Below, piece by piece: positions 24,334-34,400 of a stretch of 64,000 nt of DNA. Position 1 is the stretch's first letter. Each line of letters begins with the position of its first letter. The DNA comes from Pirellula staleyi DSM 6068 (GTDB lineage: Bacteria; Planctomycetota; Planctomycetia; Pirellulales; Pirellulaceae). Made by a program: the position numbers and the translations under genes. The notes below the pieces were generated by a model that did not search any database, was not told the DNA's origin, and worked only from the letters and a program-made list of their open reading frames with translations. The stretch spans positions 1 to 64,000 of the forward strand of contig CAMCMB010000014.1 of NCBI GenBank assembly GCA_945875845.1. The letters are read 5' to 3'.

Positions 24334-26114
24334 GACTATCCATGATCGCACAAGCCTTGCTTACTCTCGTGTCGTGTGTTGAGTTTTCCCTGGCACAGGC
24401 ACCTTCGCTACCAATCGCTTCGCAGTCCGAGTTAGCTTGGGTGACTGCTGAAGTAAAAGCACCGCGGGTATCGTTTCAAACGTTTGACAGCGATTCGGCA
24501 AAAGCCAAAGTAAGTTACCACATCTATAAGCCTGCTGCATACGATCGTGAATTGCAACGGCGATTTCCCGTCGTCTATTGGCTTCATGGTTCAGGAGGAG
24601 GACTCGCGGGCATCCCAAAAGTCGCGGCTCATTTCGATGCTGCGATCGAAGCTGGAAAGACTCCGCCGTGTCTGATCGTCTTCGTCAATGGACTGGTCGA
24701 AGGCATGTACGTCGATTGGAAGGATGGCTCGGCACCGCTGGAAACGGTTATCGTCAAGGATCTCGTGCCTCATATCGACGGGACGTATCGAACCCTCGCA
24801 ACACGTGAAGGGCGATTGCTCGATGGCTACAGCATGGGTGGCTATGGGGCAGCGAGGTTGGGCTTTAAGTATCACGATCTCTTTCGATCGGTCTCCATCA
24901 TGGGTGGCGGACCCTTGCAAGCTGAATTGATTCAGACACCGCGCGCGGGGAGGCAACGGGCCGCTGAAGTTTTGAAGAAGGTCTATGGAGGCGATCAAGA
25001 GTATTTCAAAAGCGTCAGTCCACGGCAACTTGCTGAGCAAAACGTGAAGGCGATTATCGAGAGCTCGCACATTCGCATGGTTTGCGGTGATCAGGACGAG
25101 ACGTTCGACAACAATCTCGCTTTTCACGAGCACCTCGATAGACTCGCGATCCCGCATAGTTGGACAGTGCTGAAAGGAATTGACCACAATCCAATGAGAA
25201 CGCTCGAAGCGATGGATGATTCCAACTGGGAGTTCTATCGCCTGGCATTCGACCACGCTGCGAACGCCCCATCAACAAATAAGCAGTCTGAGTTCGAAAT
25301 TTCGTTTAAGGTTAAGCAACAAGATCGCCGCGCTGTGATTGTGAATGCATCGACGGATGGTACCAAAACGCCAGTTATCATTGCGCTTCACGGAGGCCAA
25401 GGGAGCGCAGAGATCATGCGCGGCAACTCGGGTTTCGACCCAGTCGCCAAGGCGAACGGCTTCATGGTGGTCTACGGTGAAGGAACCGATTTCGGTGGCA
25501 ATCGTCATGCTTGGAACACCGGCTTTCTTTTGCGGAGACAAGTACGCGATGCGGACGATATCGCTTATCTGGATACGCTGATCGATAAACTCATTAGCGA
25601 ACATGACGCTGATCCAGCTCGAATCTATATGACCGGTGGTTCTAACGGCGGCATGATGACGTTTGTTTATGCCGTGGCTCGGTCGGAGCGTCTTGCTGCA
25701 GTCGCACCCGTGGTCGCGTCGATGTTCACGTTCGACAAGAAACCGTCAGCTCCTTTGCCAATCCTAATCATCAATGGTGCCAAAGATGAAGAAGTTCCGA
25801 TCGAAGGTGGCATGAGCCGAAACCCGCTGGTCAGTCGCGCACAGGATGCCCCCTATAAGCCTCTGAAAGAAGTAGTGCAATTCTGGGTTGAGGCGAACAA
25901 GTCACAGAGTCCTGCGGATATCAGCGAGAAAGGGACGGTGACAACCTCGGTTTACTCAGCAGTGACCAGCGGTGCTGCTACTGAGTTCGTCGTCGACGCT
26001 GAGGGTGGGCACGGTTGGCCTGGCTCGCGGTCCCGACGAGACGGAAATGCCCCCATCAAGTCTTTTTCCGGTGCCGAGCGAGTTTGGGAATTCTTCAAGG
26101 ACAAACACCGCTAA
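24330..26114 (+). CDS. Secreted double alpha/beta hydrolase (esterase D-like plus PHB-depolymerase-like)
   Basis: 594 residues with a signal peptide (LTLVSCVEFSLAQA). The first half is an esterase-D/feruloyl-esterase type: FPVVYWLHGSGGG (about 73-85), nucleophile DGYSMGGYGAARLGF (about 166-180) and late histidine in KGIDHNP. The second half is a PHB-depolymerase-like domain: IIALHGGQGSAEIM (about 350), TGGSNGGMMTFVYAV (about 434) and GGHGWPGSRSR (about 562). Two complete catalytic domains in one chain suggest hydrolysis of two ester types on the same substrate; this is inference. It is translationally coupled to the upstream esterase. Confidence 0.83.
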   Translation: MRLSMIAQALLTLVSCVEFSLAQAPSLPIASQSELAWVTAEVKAPRVSFQTFDSDSAKAKVSYHIYKPAAYDRELQRRFPVVYWLHGSGGGLAGIPKVAAHFDAAIEAGKTPPCLIVFVNGLVEGMYVDWKDGSAPLETVIVKDLVPHIDGTYRTLATREGRLLDGYSMGGYGAARLGFKYHDLFRSVSIMGGGPLQAELIQTPRAGRQRAAEVLKKVYGGDQEYFKSVSPRQLAEQNVKAIIESSHIRMVCGDQDETFDNNLAFHEHLDRLAIPHSWTVLKGIDHNPMRTLEAMDDSNWEFYRLAFDHAANAPSTNKQSEFEISFKVKQQDRRAVIVNASTDGTKTPVIIALHGGQGSAEIMRGNSGFDPVAKANGFMVVYGEGTDFGGNRHAWNTGFLLRRQVRDADDIAYLDTLIDKLISEHDADPARIYMTGGSNGGMMTFVYAVARSERLAAVAPVVASMFTFDKKPSAPLPILIINGAKDEEVPIEGGMSRNPLVSRAQDAPYKPLKEVVQFWVEANKSQSPADISEKGTVTTSVYSAVTSGAATEFVVDAEGGHGWPGSRSRRDGNAPIKSFSGAERVWEFFKDKHR

Positions 26115-26138
26115 CAAACCATGGTTTGAATTGGAGAT

Positions 26139-27203
26139 ATGAACAATATGAGTCGCATGAGGAAATACCTGCTCCAAACATTCGTCATAGCAGCCTGCGC
26201 CGCATTCGGAATAGCCACATTACAAGCCCAATCCAGTCCCGCGATCGACAATTGCGAGGCGGCTGCCGAGTATTCCCATTCCCAGCATGGAACAGGAGTC
26301 CTTGTGATGGTTCGTGGAGAGATCGTTTTCGAAGACTATGCACCGGGCTGGACCGCGGACAAGCCGCACTTGCTGGCCAGTGGCACAAAGAGCTTTTGTG
26401 GTGTGATGTCCGCCTGCGCAGTGCATGACGGGCTACTAACCTTGGATGAGAAAGTCGCAGAGACACTCACGGAATGGAAAGACGACCAACGCAAGTCACA
26501 GATCACGATTCGTCAACTGCTGAGCCTATCCAGTGGTATTGAAGGGGGAGACAATGGGACAGTACCGAGTTACAAGCGGGCCGTATCGATGGCCAATGCC
26601 ACTGCGGACGCTGGCAAGAAGTTTTCGTATGGTCCGATTCCATTCCAGTGCTTCGGCGAACTGATGCGCCGGAAGCTTGAACCCCAAGGGGAATCGGTCG
26701 AGGCGTATTTGCTTCGTCGAGTGCTAGATCCTATCGGCATGAAGGTTGGATTGTGGCGCAAAGATGCGGATGGCAATATCAACTTGCCCGCCGGCGCATT
26801 TTTAACACCGCGCGAATGGGTGAAGTTCGGCGAGTTGGTCCGACTTGGAGGGAAGTGGAATGAGGCGGAGATTGTGCCGGCCGCCCTTCTTGCTGAATGC
26901 TTCAAGCCATCAACGGCTCAACCTGCGTATGGAATGACTTGGTGGCTGCTGGGGGATGGTGACGAGAGTAGCACTGAGGCGGCGAATGGTCGCGAACTGG
27001 CTCCCAAGACGAAGCGGCTAATTGAGGAACGACGCAAACTGAACTTCCATCCGCCTGCTGATACTGTGGCAGCGATGGGCAAAGGCAAGAACCGGTGCTA
27101 TGTCATTCCTTCTCGCGAGATGGTTGTCATCCGCATGGGAGACAGCCAAGGTCGCGAGTTCAGCGACAATGAATTTCTTGCCAAGCTGCTGGAGACGCCA
27201 TGA
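26139..27203 (+). CDS. Secreted serine hydrolase, class C beta-lactamase fold
   Basis: 354 residues with GGAG just before ATG 26139 and a signal peptide (AACAAFGIATLQAQ). The active-site SxxK motif appears as HLLASGTKSFCGVMSACAV (SGTK, about 86-89). A YxN-like position is probably YGPIPFQCFGELM (about 163), followed by the family pattern RRVLDPIGMK and AGAFLTPREWVKFGELV. These proteins are more often esterases or peptidases than beta-lactamases. It follows the double hydrolase by 25 bases, so it is probably in the same operon. Confidence 0.82.
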   Translation: MNNMSRMRKYLLQTFVIAACAAFGIATLQAQSSPAIDNCEAAAEYSHSQHGTGVLVMVRGEIVFEDYAPGWTADKPHLLASGTKSFCGVMSACAVHDGLLTLDEKVAETLTEWKDDQRKSQITIRQLLSLSSGIEGGDNGTVPSYKRAVSMANATADAGKKFSYGPIPFQCFGELMRRKLEPQGESVEAYLLRRVLDPIGMKVGLWRKDADGNINLPAGAFLTPREWVKFGELVRLGGKWNEAEIVPAALLAECFKPSTAQPAYGMTWWLLGDGDESSTEAANGRELAPKTKRLIEERRKLNFHPPADTVAAMGKGKNRCYVIPSREMVVIRMGDSQGREFSDNEFLAKLLETP

Positions 27204-27344
27204 GAACCGACAAGACAGTCCACGTGACGACGACTTTATTCCTTATCTGAGTGAATACAATCAGGGCTGCGTTGTTCAAGCGACTAGCGACAGAACAACG
27301 CACCCAACGACCGCAATAATTTTCAAAGGAATTCAACACGGGAA

Positions 27345-28439
27345 ATGGCCATGACTTCAAGACTATTCTATTTCGCCCTTTGCGCAGTATTTTGCAGCCA
27401 ACTTCGAGCGCAGGAATCACCGTTTTCCAACGCTGGTCCTCTCAAGGTTGTCGTCGTTGACTCAGTCACCCTCAAGGATGATACGCGCGGCAGAACCATC
27501 GAGACTCTTGTACGCTATCCGAGTGGCCCAGGATCATTTCCGGTTATTGTTTTTAGCCATGGAGCGCTTTCAAACAAGGAAGCTTTCGGTCCTGCCAGCG
27601 AACATTGGGCAAGCCACGGCTACGTCGTCATCCATCCGAACCATGCCGATGCGCGGAGCGGTACAAACACCGGTGGAATGAGGCGGATTCGTTTCGGTGG
27701 CGAACAAGAATCTGGAGGCACCGATGAGGGAAAACCCAACAGAACCAACTCCAACCAGCAAGCGAACCGCAGGGGAGCGGGACTTGTCATTGGCGGGTTA
27801 GGTGGTGGTGCTAACATGGGCCGGATCGAGCGGATCAAGGATATTACCAGTGTGCTCGACTCGCTCGACCAAGTTGAAACACAAATACCCTCGCTCAAAG
27901 GAAGACTCAACCGGGACGCTATCGCGGTTGCAGGGCACTCGTTCGGTGCCTATGTCGCGCAATGCCATGGCGGTGTTAAGACGCTTATAGAAGGCAAGCT
28001 CGAGAATCTATCCGATCCGAGGGTCAAATGCGTTGTACCCATATCGGCCCAGGCCGAAAGTGAGAGCTATGGTCTAACCGCCGAGAGTTGGACAGACGCA
28101 AGCACGCCAGCGATGCATATCACCGGCACGCGCGACCGCTCCGCGCCGGATCGGCCCGGTGGGCAATTCGGAGATGCGAGCACCAAGGTAATCCCATTTG
28201 AACGCAGTCCCCAAGGAGGTAAATACCTTCTCATCATCGAAGATGCAACCCATGTCTCCTTCGGAGGAAGGATGGGCCGACTGCGCGGTGGAGCGGACGC
28301 TGCTGGCCTTACGAAATCTGTAAGCCTGGCGTTCCTCGAAGCGTATCTCAAACAAGACGTCGAGGCGAAGGCATGGCTGGATGGAGAAGCTTCCGCAACT
28401 TGGCTTGGCTCTCAGGCCAAGCTACAGCGAAAGCTTTAG
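27345..28439 (+). CDS. Secreted alpha/beta hydrolase (PAF-acetylhydrolase/dienelactone-like)
   Basis: 364 residues with a signal peptide (LFYFALCAVFCSQLRAQ). Visible landmarks: FPVIVFSHGALSN (about 65-77), SHGYVVIHPNHAD, nucleophile elbow VAGHSFGAYVAQCH (Ser about 203), TGTRDRSAP (acid) and IIEDATHVSFGG (His about 305). A low-complexity glycine/arginine segment (about 105-155) interrupts the fold between strands. ATG 27345 and 27351 are both possible. It is separated from the upstream hydrolase by 141 bases but lies on the same strand in the same array. Confidence 0.8.
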   Translation: MAMTSRLFYFALCAVFCSQLRAQESPFSNAGPLKVVVVDSVTLKDDTRGRTIETLVRYPSGPGSFPVIVFSHGALSNKEAFGPASEHWASHGYVVIHPNHADARSGTNTGGMRRIRFGGEQESGGTDEGKPNRTNSNQQANRRGAGLVIGGLGGGANMGRIERIKDITSVLDSLDQVETQIPSLKGRLNRDAIAVAGHSFGAYVAQCHGGVKTLIEGKLENLSDPRVKCVVPISAQAESESYGLTAESWTDASTPAMHITGTRDRSAPDRPGGQFGDASTKVIPFERSPQGGKYLLIIEDATHVSFGGRMGRLRGGADAAGLTKSVSLAFLEAYLKQDVEAKAWLDGEASATWLGSQAKLQRKL

Positions 28440-28520
28440 CTTGCTACTGTATTTAGATAACCCCTATTTCAAATCCACCAACAAATCGCTCGGGTATGAA
28501 GCCGTGCGTGGCCAACGACT

Positions 28521-29657
28521 ATGAAATCTACTTTTCGAATCACGATGGCTCCGCTCGCTTTTACGCTTACCGTCTTGCTATGCGGGACATTGTCGGCTCA
28601 ATCGGTCGCCGACCGCTTTAAGCAGTTGGACAAGGACGGCGATGGGAAACTGAGTACCTCCGAAGCTGGTACACTCGGCTTTTTCAAGCCTGCTGACTCC
28701 AATCGCGACGGTTTGGTAACACTGCAGGAAGCGGAGGCCTTTGCTAAGAATTCTTTGTCGCCGCCTGCACCACGGCCTGATCGTAACGCAGGCATGGAGG
28801 GTGATGGTGCAGCACCTGTGTTTCATTGGCCTGTCAAACCGATCAAGATCTCCGAGTCCGAATGCCCCGTGCAATCAATGGATACGACCGCGTCCGATGG
28901 AAGAAATTTACGTGCCTGGTGGCGTAAGCCCGCTGGCGAAGGTTCGTATCCCACGATTGTGTTTATCCATGGCGGATTGAGGCAATTTCCGGATGAGAGT
29001 TTGCGCCTGCATTTAACGGACAATCCCGTAATCACCCGTTTTCTTTCCAAAAGCTACGCGGTCGTGATAGCTACCTTTCGTACGTATGAGCAGGATGTTC
29101 AATCGCGAGAGCCGATCGAAGATGTTCGTGCGATTCTCAGGCAAACCGCCAAGCTTCCTCAGGTCGATTCCCGAAGAATCGCACTGTATGGTGGGAGCGG
29201 CGGTGGCAGTATTGCCCTGGAACTCGGTGGCGATCCCGAAGTGCGGGCGATTGTCGCCGGAGAACCTGCGACGGTGATTTACACCGGCATGCTAAACACC
29301 GGCGAATACGGTCCTCGGTTGGAAATGATGGCCGATCCCGAGAAATACTTCACACCTGCATTGCGGGCAAAGACGAGAGAGAAACTGAAGTCCATCCGCG
29401 TACCGGTGATGATCCTGCACGGCGATCAGCACGATCTGGTTAAATTGAACAAGCCTCTTTTCTTGCCTCTCATGCAAGAAGCGGCCATCGACGTTGAGTA
29501 TGTGGAATACTCCGGCTTCGGCCATGGTTTTTACTTCGGCGGAGGAGACGACCGCTGGGGCAAAGGGGCCGACGAAGCAGTTGTCGAACAAGTCGTCAGA
29601 GATGTGCACCAGTTCTTCTCCCAAAAGATCCGAAGCCCTATCCAGCTGCCTCGCTAA
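28521..29657 (+). CDS. Secreted EF-hand alpha/beta hydrolase (S9/dienelactone-like)
   Basis: 378 residues: signal peptide (LTVLLCGTLSAQS), two EF-hands (DKDGDGKLSTSEA, DSNRDGLVTLQEA; about 37-75), then a hydrolase of the prolyl-oligopeptidase/dienelactone type. Landmarks are YPTIVFIHGGLRQF (oxyanion, about 143), nucleophile ALYGGSGGGSIALELGG (about 220), acid region VMILHGDQHDLVK (about 300) and SGFGHGFYFGGG (His about 345). The EF-hand prefix is a recurrent theme in this locus (also 20930 and 31493). Substrate unknown. Confidence 0.8.
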   Translation: MKSTFRITMAPLAFTLTVLLCGTLSAQSVADRFKQLDKDGDGKLSTSEAGTLGFFKPADSNRDGLVTLQEAEAFAKNSLSPPAPRPDRNAGMEGDGAAPVFHWPVKPIKISESECPVQSMDTTASDGRNLRAWWRKPAGEGSYPTIVFIHGGLRQFPDESLRLHLTDNPVITRFLSKSYAVVIATFRTYEQDVQSREPIEDVRAILRQTAKLPQVDSRRIALYGGSGGGSIALELGGDPEVRAIVAGEPATVIYTGMLNTGEYGPRLEMMADPEKYFTPALRAKTREKLKSIRVPVMILHGDQHDLVKLNKPLFLPLMQEAAIDVEYVEYSGFGHGFYFGGGDDRWGKGADEAVVEQVVRDVHQFFSQKIRSPIQLPR

Positions 29658-29903
29658 AACTAGGGTTCCTCGCGCTCTGATGAACGAAGCGGCTCGCATC
29701 CAGACGGGTCCAACTGGAATCAGAAACAGCATCCTGAATACTGCCATCAGCAAGACGATACCAAAAAGAATGGCAAACTGAAGCGAGGCGAACGCCCACT
29801 GCGTTGCCCAAGCGACACATTCACACCCCATTTTTATGGCTGCATTTGGAAAAAAACACGAATTTCTGGCTAACAATTCGATTGCTCATACGGCATATCC
29901 ACC

Positions 29904-30452
29904 ATGAGCAACAATCGCGACCCCGAAAGTGAATCAGAAGTCCGTGAACGGATGACTCGGCATTGGCTGGAGGCAGAACAAGCTGTCCGTGCCTACATTG
30001 CGGGGGCCGTCCGATCTTTTGTCGATCGTGAAGATCTACTGCAACAGGTTGCCTTAACCATCGCTCGGCGCTTTGACGAGTTTGACGAACAACGTCCCTT
30101 TCTAGCATGGGCCCTCTGGCTAGCCAAATCGCGAGTTATCGATTTCTACCGCAGCCAAAATAGACACCAACAGTTCCTGAGCGAGTCTCTCCTGGATAAG
30201 TTCGCCGACACGTTGGTGCAGCGTCAGGAAGTTATTTCTCGTCGCCATGAGGCATTAGAACATTGTTTGGAAAAGCTACCTAATCGATCTCGGGCTTTGA
30301 TCCGCTTTAAGTATCAAGATGGGCTAAGGATCGAGCAAATCGCCGAGACAATCCGGTCTACGTCGGCCTCCGTGCGGGTTGCCTTGTATCGCGTTCGCAA
30401 TGCTCTCGCCGATTGTATTCAAGCTCGACTAGCATCGGAGTCTACGGAATGA
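29904..30452 (+). CDS. ECF RNA polymerase sigma factor
   Basis: 182 residues. Region 2: AVRAYIAGAVRSFVDREDLL, LQQVALTIARRFDEF, RPFLAWALWLAKSRVIDFYR. Region 4: LEKLPNRSRALIRFKYQDGL, RIEQIAETIRSTSASVRVAL. Same subfamily as the factor at 19134. The stop overlaps the start of the anti-sigma gene (ATGA). It lies in the middle of the hydrolase array and probably drives the genes from 31493 onward. A second ECF pair in one array suggests that two signals control two halves of it. Confidence 0.9.
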   Translation: MSNNRDPESESEVRERMTRHWLEAEQAVRAYIAGAVRSFVDREDLLQQVALTIARRFDEFDEQRPFLAWALWLAKSRVIDFYRSQNRHQQFLSESLLDKFADTLVQRQEVISRRHEALEHCLEKLPNRSRALIRFKYQDGLRIEQIAETIRSTSASVRVALYRVRNALADCIQARLASESTE

Positions 30453-31480
30453 TACCGGACTCGCTTAAACAACAGATTGATCAATGGCTCGATGACGACT
30501 TGAATGAGGAAGACCAAGTTAGATTGCAGCGGGTCCTGGAATCTACTCCCGAAGTACTCGATTTCTTGTGCGATCGCGCATTGCTTCACCAAATGCTTCT
30601 GAAGTCTGCTGACTGTGAATCAATTGCATTTGTGGCGATTGATAAACCGGATACACCAGCTAGTTATGCAAGTCTCCCAATACATCCAGCGTCACGATTG
30701 AGGCTCCCTTGGGTGTGGGCATCTTCGGCTGCAATAGTCTGTCTGCTCTTGATCACGCTATTCTTGCTTCCAGATGCCATCGCAAGTCCTGCAGTAATCG
30801 TCCAGAAGACACTGAATGCTTTCCAGACGGAGATCGATCGCTGTTATATGGTGAAAGTAGATGCTGAAGTTCCGCTGCGCCGAAATCGTCTGCTCCGCCG
30901 AGCGATTCCCTCAGACTCGAAGCTTTGGGTGCGTGGAAGTCAATTTGTACAAACGTACGAAGATATCGATGAGCCGATTGCCTGGGGACGGAATGAACGT
31001 GGAGCGGTTTGGTTCACGGTTTCGGGCGAAACCGTAGCCGTTTTTGAGGCGAACGAAATTCCCGAAGTACTACAGGAGTTATGCGAACTTCGGTGTTTGC
31101 AACTTCCTAATTTGCTTGAGTCACTGCTACGCGATTACGAACTCGAATATGCAAATAGAGAAAAGGATACTCAAGTAATCCTAGCGAAGCCGCGCGGTAA
31201 CTCACCAAAATTGAAATATGGCGCGGTAGAAGTGGAAGTCGAATTGAATTCACTGCTGGTGCGTCGCGTCACCCTTGAGCGGATGAAAGATAGTCGACCA
31301 GTGGCTGTCATCAGTTTCCTTTTAGAGAAGACCGAACAACAGCAAGACGCGTTTTACGACCCCCAGACGCACTCCAAGATGGGTTCGCAAGTTTGGGACA
31401 GCGGTTCGCGGCCAGGTAAACGCGCAGAACTCCTTCGGGAGTTTCTGCAAAAGCTGCGTACCCCTTTAATTTCTCGATAA
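30449..31480 (+). CDS. Anti-sigma / FecR-like membrane protein
   Basis: 343 residues from ATG 30449, overlapping the sigma stop. N-terminal cytoplasmic segment IDQWLDDDLNEEDQVRLQRV, then LCDRALLHQMLLKS; a membrane helix at about 88-110 (WVWASSAAIVCLLLITLFLL). The outer domain has IAWGRNERGAVWFTVSGE and LLESLLRDYELEYANREKD, parallel to the protein at 19658 (WAWGRNDQGAIW, LLQGFLKYCRLE), so the two are paralogues. It probably inhibits the adjacent ECF factor and carries the sensing domain outside the membrane. Confidence 0.8.
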   Translation: MIPDSLKQQIDQWLDDDLNEEDQVRLQRVLESTPEVLDFLCDRALLHQMLLKSADCESIAFVAIDKPDTPASYASLPIHPASRLRLPWVWASSAAIVCLLLITLFLLPDAIASPAVIVQKTLNAFQTEIDRCYMVKVDAEVPLRRNRLLRRAIPSDSKLWVRGSQFVQTYEDIDEPIAWGRNERGAVWFTVSGETVAVFEANEIPEVLQELCELRCLQLPNLLESLLRDYELEYANREKDTQVILAKPRGNSPKLKYGAVEVEVELNSLLVRRVTLERMKDSRPVAVISFLLEKTEQQQDAFYDPQTHSKMGSQVWDSGSRPGKRAELLREFLQKLRTPLISR

Positions 31481-31492
31481 ATATCAATTTAC

Positions 31493-34400
31493 ATGGGTAT
31501 CGAAATGAAATCGACTAATCGAACATGCATCCTGTTGTTGGTCTTTATTGTCTTGGTATCTCGCGCGACAGGCCAAGATAGGTCTACGGGTAGAGGCTCG
31601 GCTGACAAATCTCTTATTCAACGATTTGATTCCAATGGCGATGGCAAGATCGATGATACGGAGCGTCGGGCCGTTCGCGAAAAGATGAAGCAGATGCAAA
31701 ACAAGCCGGGTGCCAGAACACCTTCTGGAAAGACAGAAACGGTCGGCAATCGTGAGGTCACCGAAATGGAATATGCCTCCAGCGATGGGCAAAAGATTCC
31801 TTGCGTGCTCTCGATGCCTAAAGGAAATGGCCCCTTTCCCATGCTCGTTACCATCCACGGCGGTCAAGGGAATCGGGACCTGGGTTACATTCGCACCATG
31901 GCCGCCCCGAACCAATTATCACCAACGATCAGCGCATTCAATGAACAGCCTTGGGCCATTTTGGCGATCAGCTACCGCTCTGGAAATGGCGCGTTGTTCG
32001 GCAAGGAGCACGACGATGTCATTGCGGGCATCCGATTTGCCAAGACACTGCCAAAGGTAGACCCGTCGCGCGTCGGTGTTGTCGGTGGAAGTCACGGTGG
32101 ACATCTCGCGCTCGTTGCCGCTGAGAAGATGGGGCAAGAGTTTCTGTGCGTCGCGGTCGGCTCGCCTTGGATGACGGACCCGGTCGTCTACATGATGGGC
32201 GATCCGAATAGTCCACCTCTCTCGCTGGTCTCAAAGCAAGCTCGCGACGAACTGACGAAGAATGGACAGTCACTCTTCAACGGACTCACCCGTGGACGTG
32301 GCATGTCTGAGGCCGAAGCAAAAGACTTTTTGGCGAAGAATTCCATCGAAGCCAATGCCAACAAGATCGAAATCCCGACACTGTTCGTCACTAGTCGAGG
32401 AGATGATCAAGCACCGTACGTACTTATCGAGCCGATGATCCGGAGGATGCAGACGGCGAAGAAAGAAGTCTCAGTCTACACGGCGGAGAAAAGCCCGCAC
32501 GGATTCTATTGGGCACGTACCGTCAGTGCCGCTCGTGACCTGCGAGGCGAAAAGACTCCACAGGAAGCAGAAGAGGAGCTAACGGCAAGGCGGACGATGA
32601 TTGAGTTCTTTACGAAGCAGTTCGCTCGCAAGGATGTAAAGGCAGACCCTTCATCGACCAGTCAACCAAAACCTGATCCGTCACCCGCACGGGATGATGA
32701 TCCTGCCGAATCTAAAGAGATGCCTTCGAAAGACTCGTCGGAAAATAGTGCACTGCCCGATCGCGGGCTGGGAAGAGCGAACTTTCAGTCACTGGCCGGA
32801 GACACGGGTACGGTCACTCGCGATGCATTCAAAAAACATCTCAGCGGATCAGCGGCCTTCTCGAGTCGACCGGAGTTGGCCGATCGAATCTTTGATCGAC
32901 TCGATACCGATGGCGATGGCTCGCTCAATGAAACCGAATACGAAGCCATGAACGACCTGAAGAGCCAATTCGGTCGCGGCGGACAACCTGGGCCCGCGGG
33001 GCCTGCAGGGCGCGGCGCAAATCGCTCTGGCCGCGGAGGTGGCTCGATGCTTCCAAATCGCCAACCGGCACCGCGCGATGCAACCAAGCCTCAGGATCAA
33101 GCATCCAACAGCGGTAGCTCTACCGATGTAGCAAAGACTTTTCCGATCCATATCGCAACCGGAGACTTAGTTGGCGAACAGGCCGGAGACGTCCGAATCT
33201 TTCGCGGAGTTCCTTATGCAGCGCCTCCCACCGGAGCAGGACGTTGGCATGCACCAAGTGCTCCTCAATCGTGGAGCGGTGTGCGCCAGGCAACTCAGTT
33301 TGGCTCGACCGCATTGCAAGGAGAGACATTCACGCCGCGTAGCTCGCAAAGCGAAGATTGCCTCTTCCTCAACATTTGGACTCCATCGAGTGCAACGGCC
33401 GAATCGAAGCTGCCGGTGCTGTTCTGGATTCACGGTGGTGCATTCATACAAGGTTCAGGGGGCCAACCGCGATACGACGGTACCGAACTAGCCAAACGCG
33501 GTGCAGTCGTGATCTCTATTAATTACCGACTTGGGCCACTCGGTTTATTTGCACATCCTGCGTTGACCGCCGAGAGTAAGCCTGACGAGCCGCTGGGCAA
33601 CTACTGCTTGCTCGACATGATCGCCGCACTCCGCTGGACGCGCGACAACGTAGCCGCTTTCGGCGGCGACCCAGGTAATGTGACGATTTCCGGTTCCTCC
33701 GCGGGTGGCACTAGCTGTTTGTTCTTGATGGGAATTCCGCAGGCCGAGGGGCTGTTCCACAAAGCCATCATCCACAGCAGTGGAGGCATACAGAACATTC
33801 AAACGCTGTCCGAAGCGGAAGCAGCAGGTCTACGTTTGGCTGAGAGACTTGGGATAGGATCTAAGACAACCGGCACCGAATTGCGTCGAGTTGCTGCTGC
33901 TGATGTCGCGATAGGAGTAGGATCGATTCGCGAATTGAGTCTTCCAGTCAAACCGATCATTGACGGTCGCTTGGTAACGGCCGGTCCAGCAGATACTTTT
34001 GCGCAAGGCAAACAAGCAAGGATTCCTGTGTTGATTGGAGCTGCCAACGGCGAATCGGGAGCGAGAAAATTGGGTGACGAAGTGGCTACGGGAGGCGCTT
34101 TCGGATTTCAGCGCAAGCTTGCCGACGACATGGTGCGAGCCGGTCAATCGGTATGGATGTTTCAATTGACCTATGTCCCGCCTCAGGCTCGTGCGAGTCG
34201 CTTTGCTGCCCAGCATGGCGAGAGCGTCGCCTACGCCTTCGGAACCATTGGGCAGTCCATAGCGGCGCAATATGGATTTCGCAGTGAGCAGACTGCCAAT
34301 AACGCGGCGCGTTCGCGTCGTGGCGGAGTTTACCGCCCGACAGGAGGTGGACGCGAAGACGATTCACAACCCGTCGAGGAATCTGAACAGGGGCGAGAAA

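Noticed and set aside
24591-25256. A 221-codon minus-strand frame in the double hydrolase gene
   Set aside because: The plus strand carries catalytic motifs of an esterase here; the antisense frame has none.
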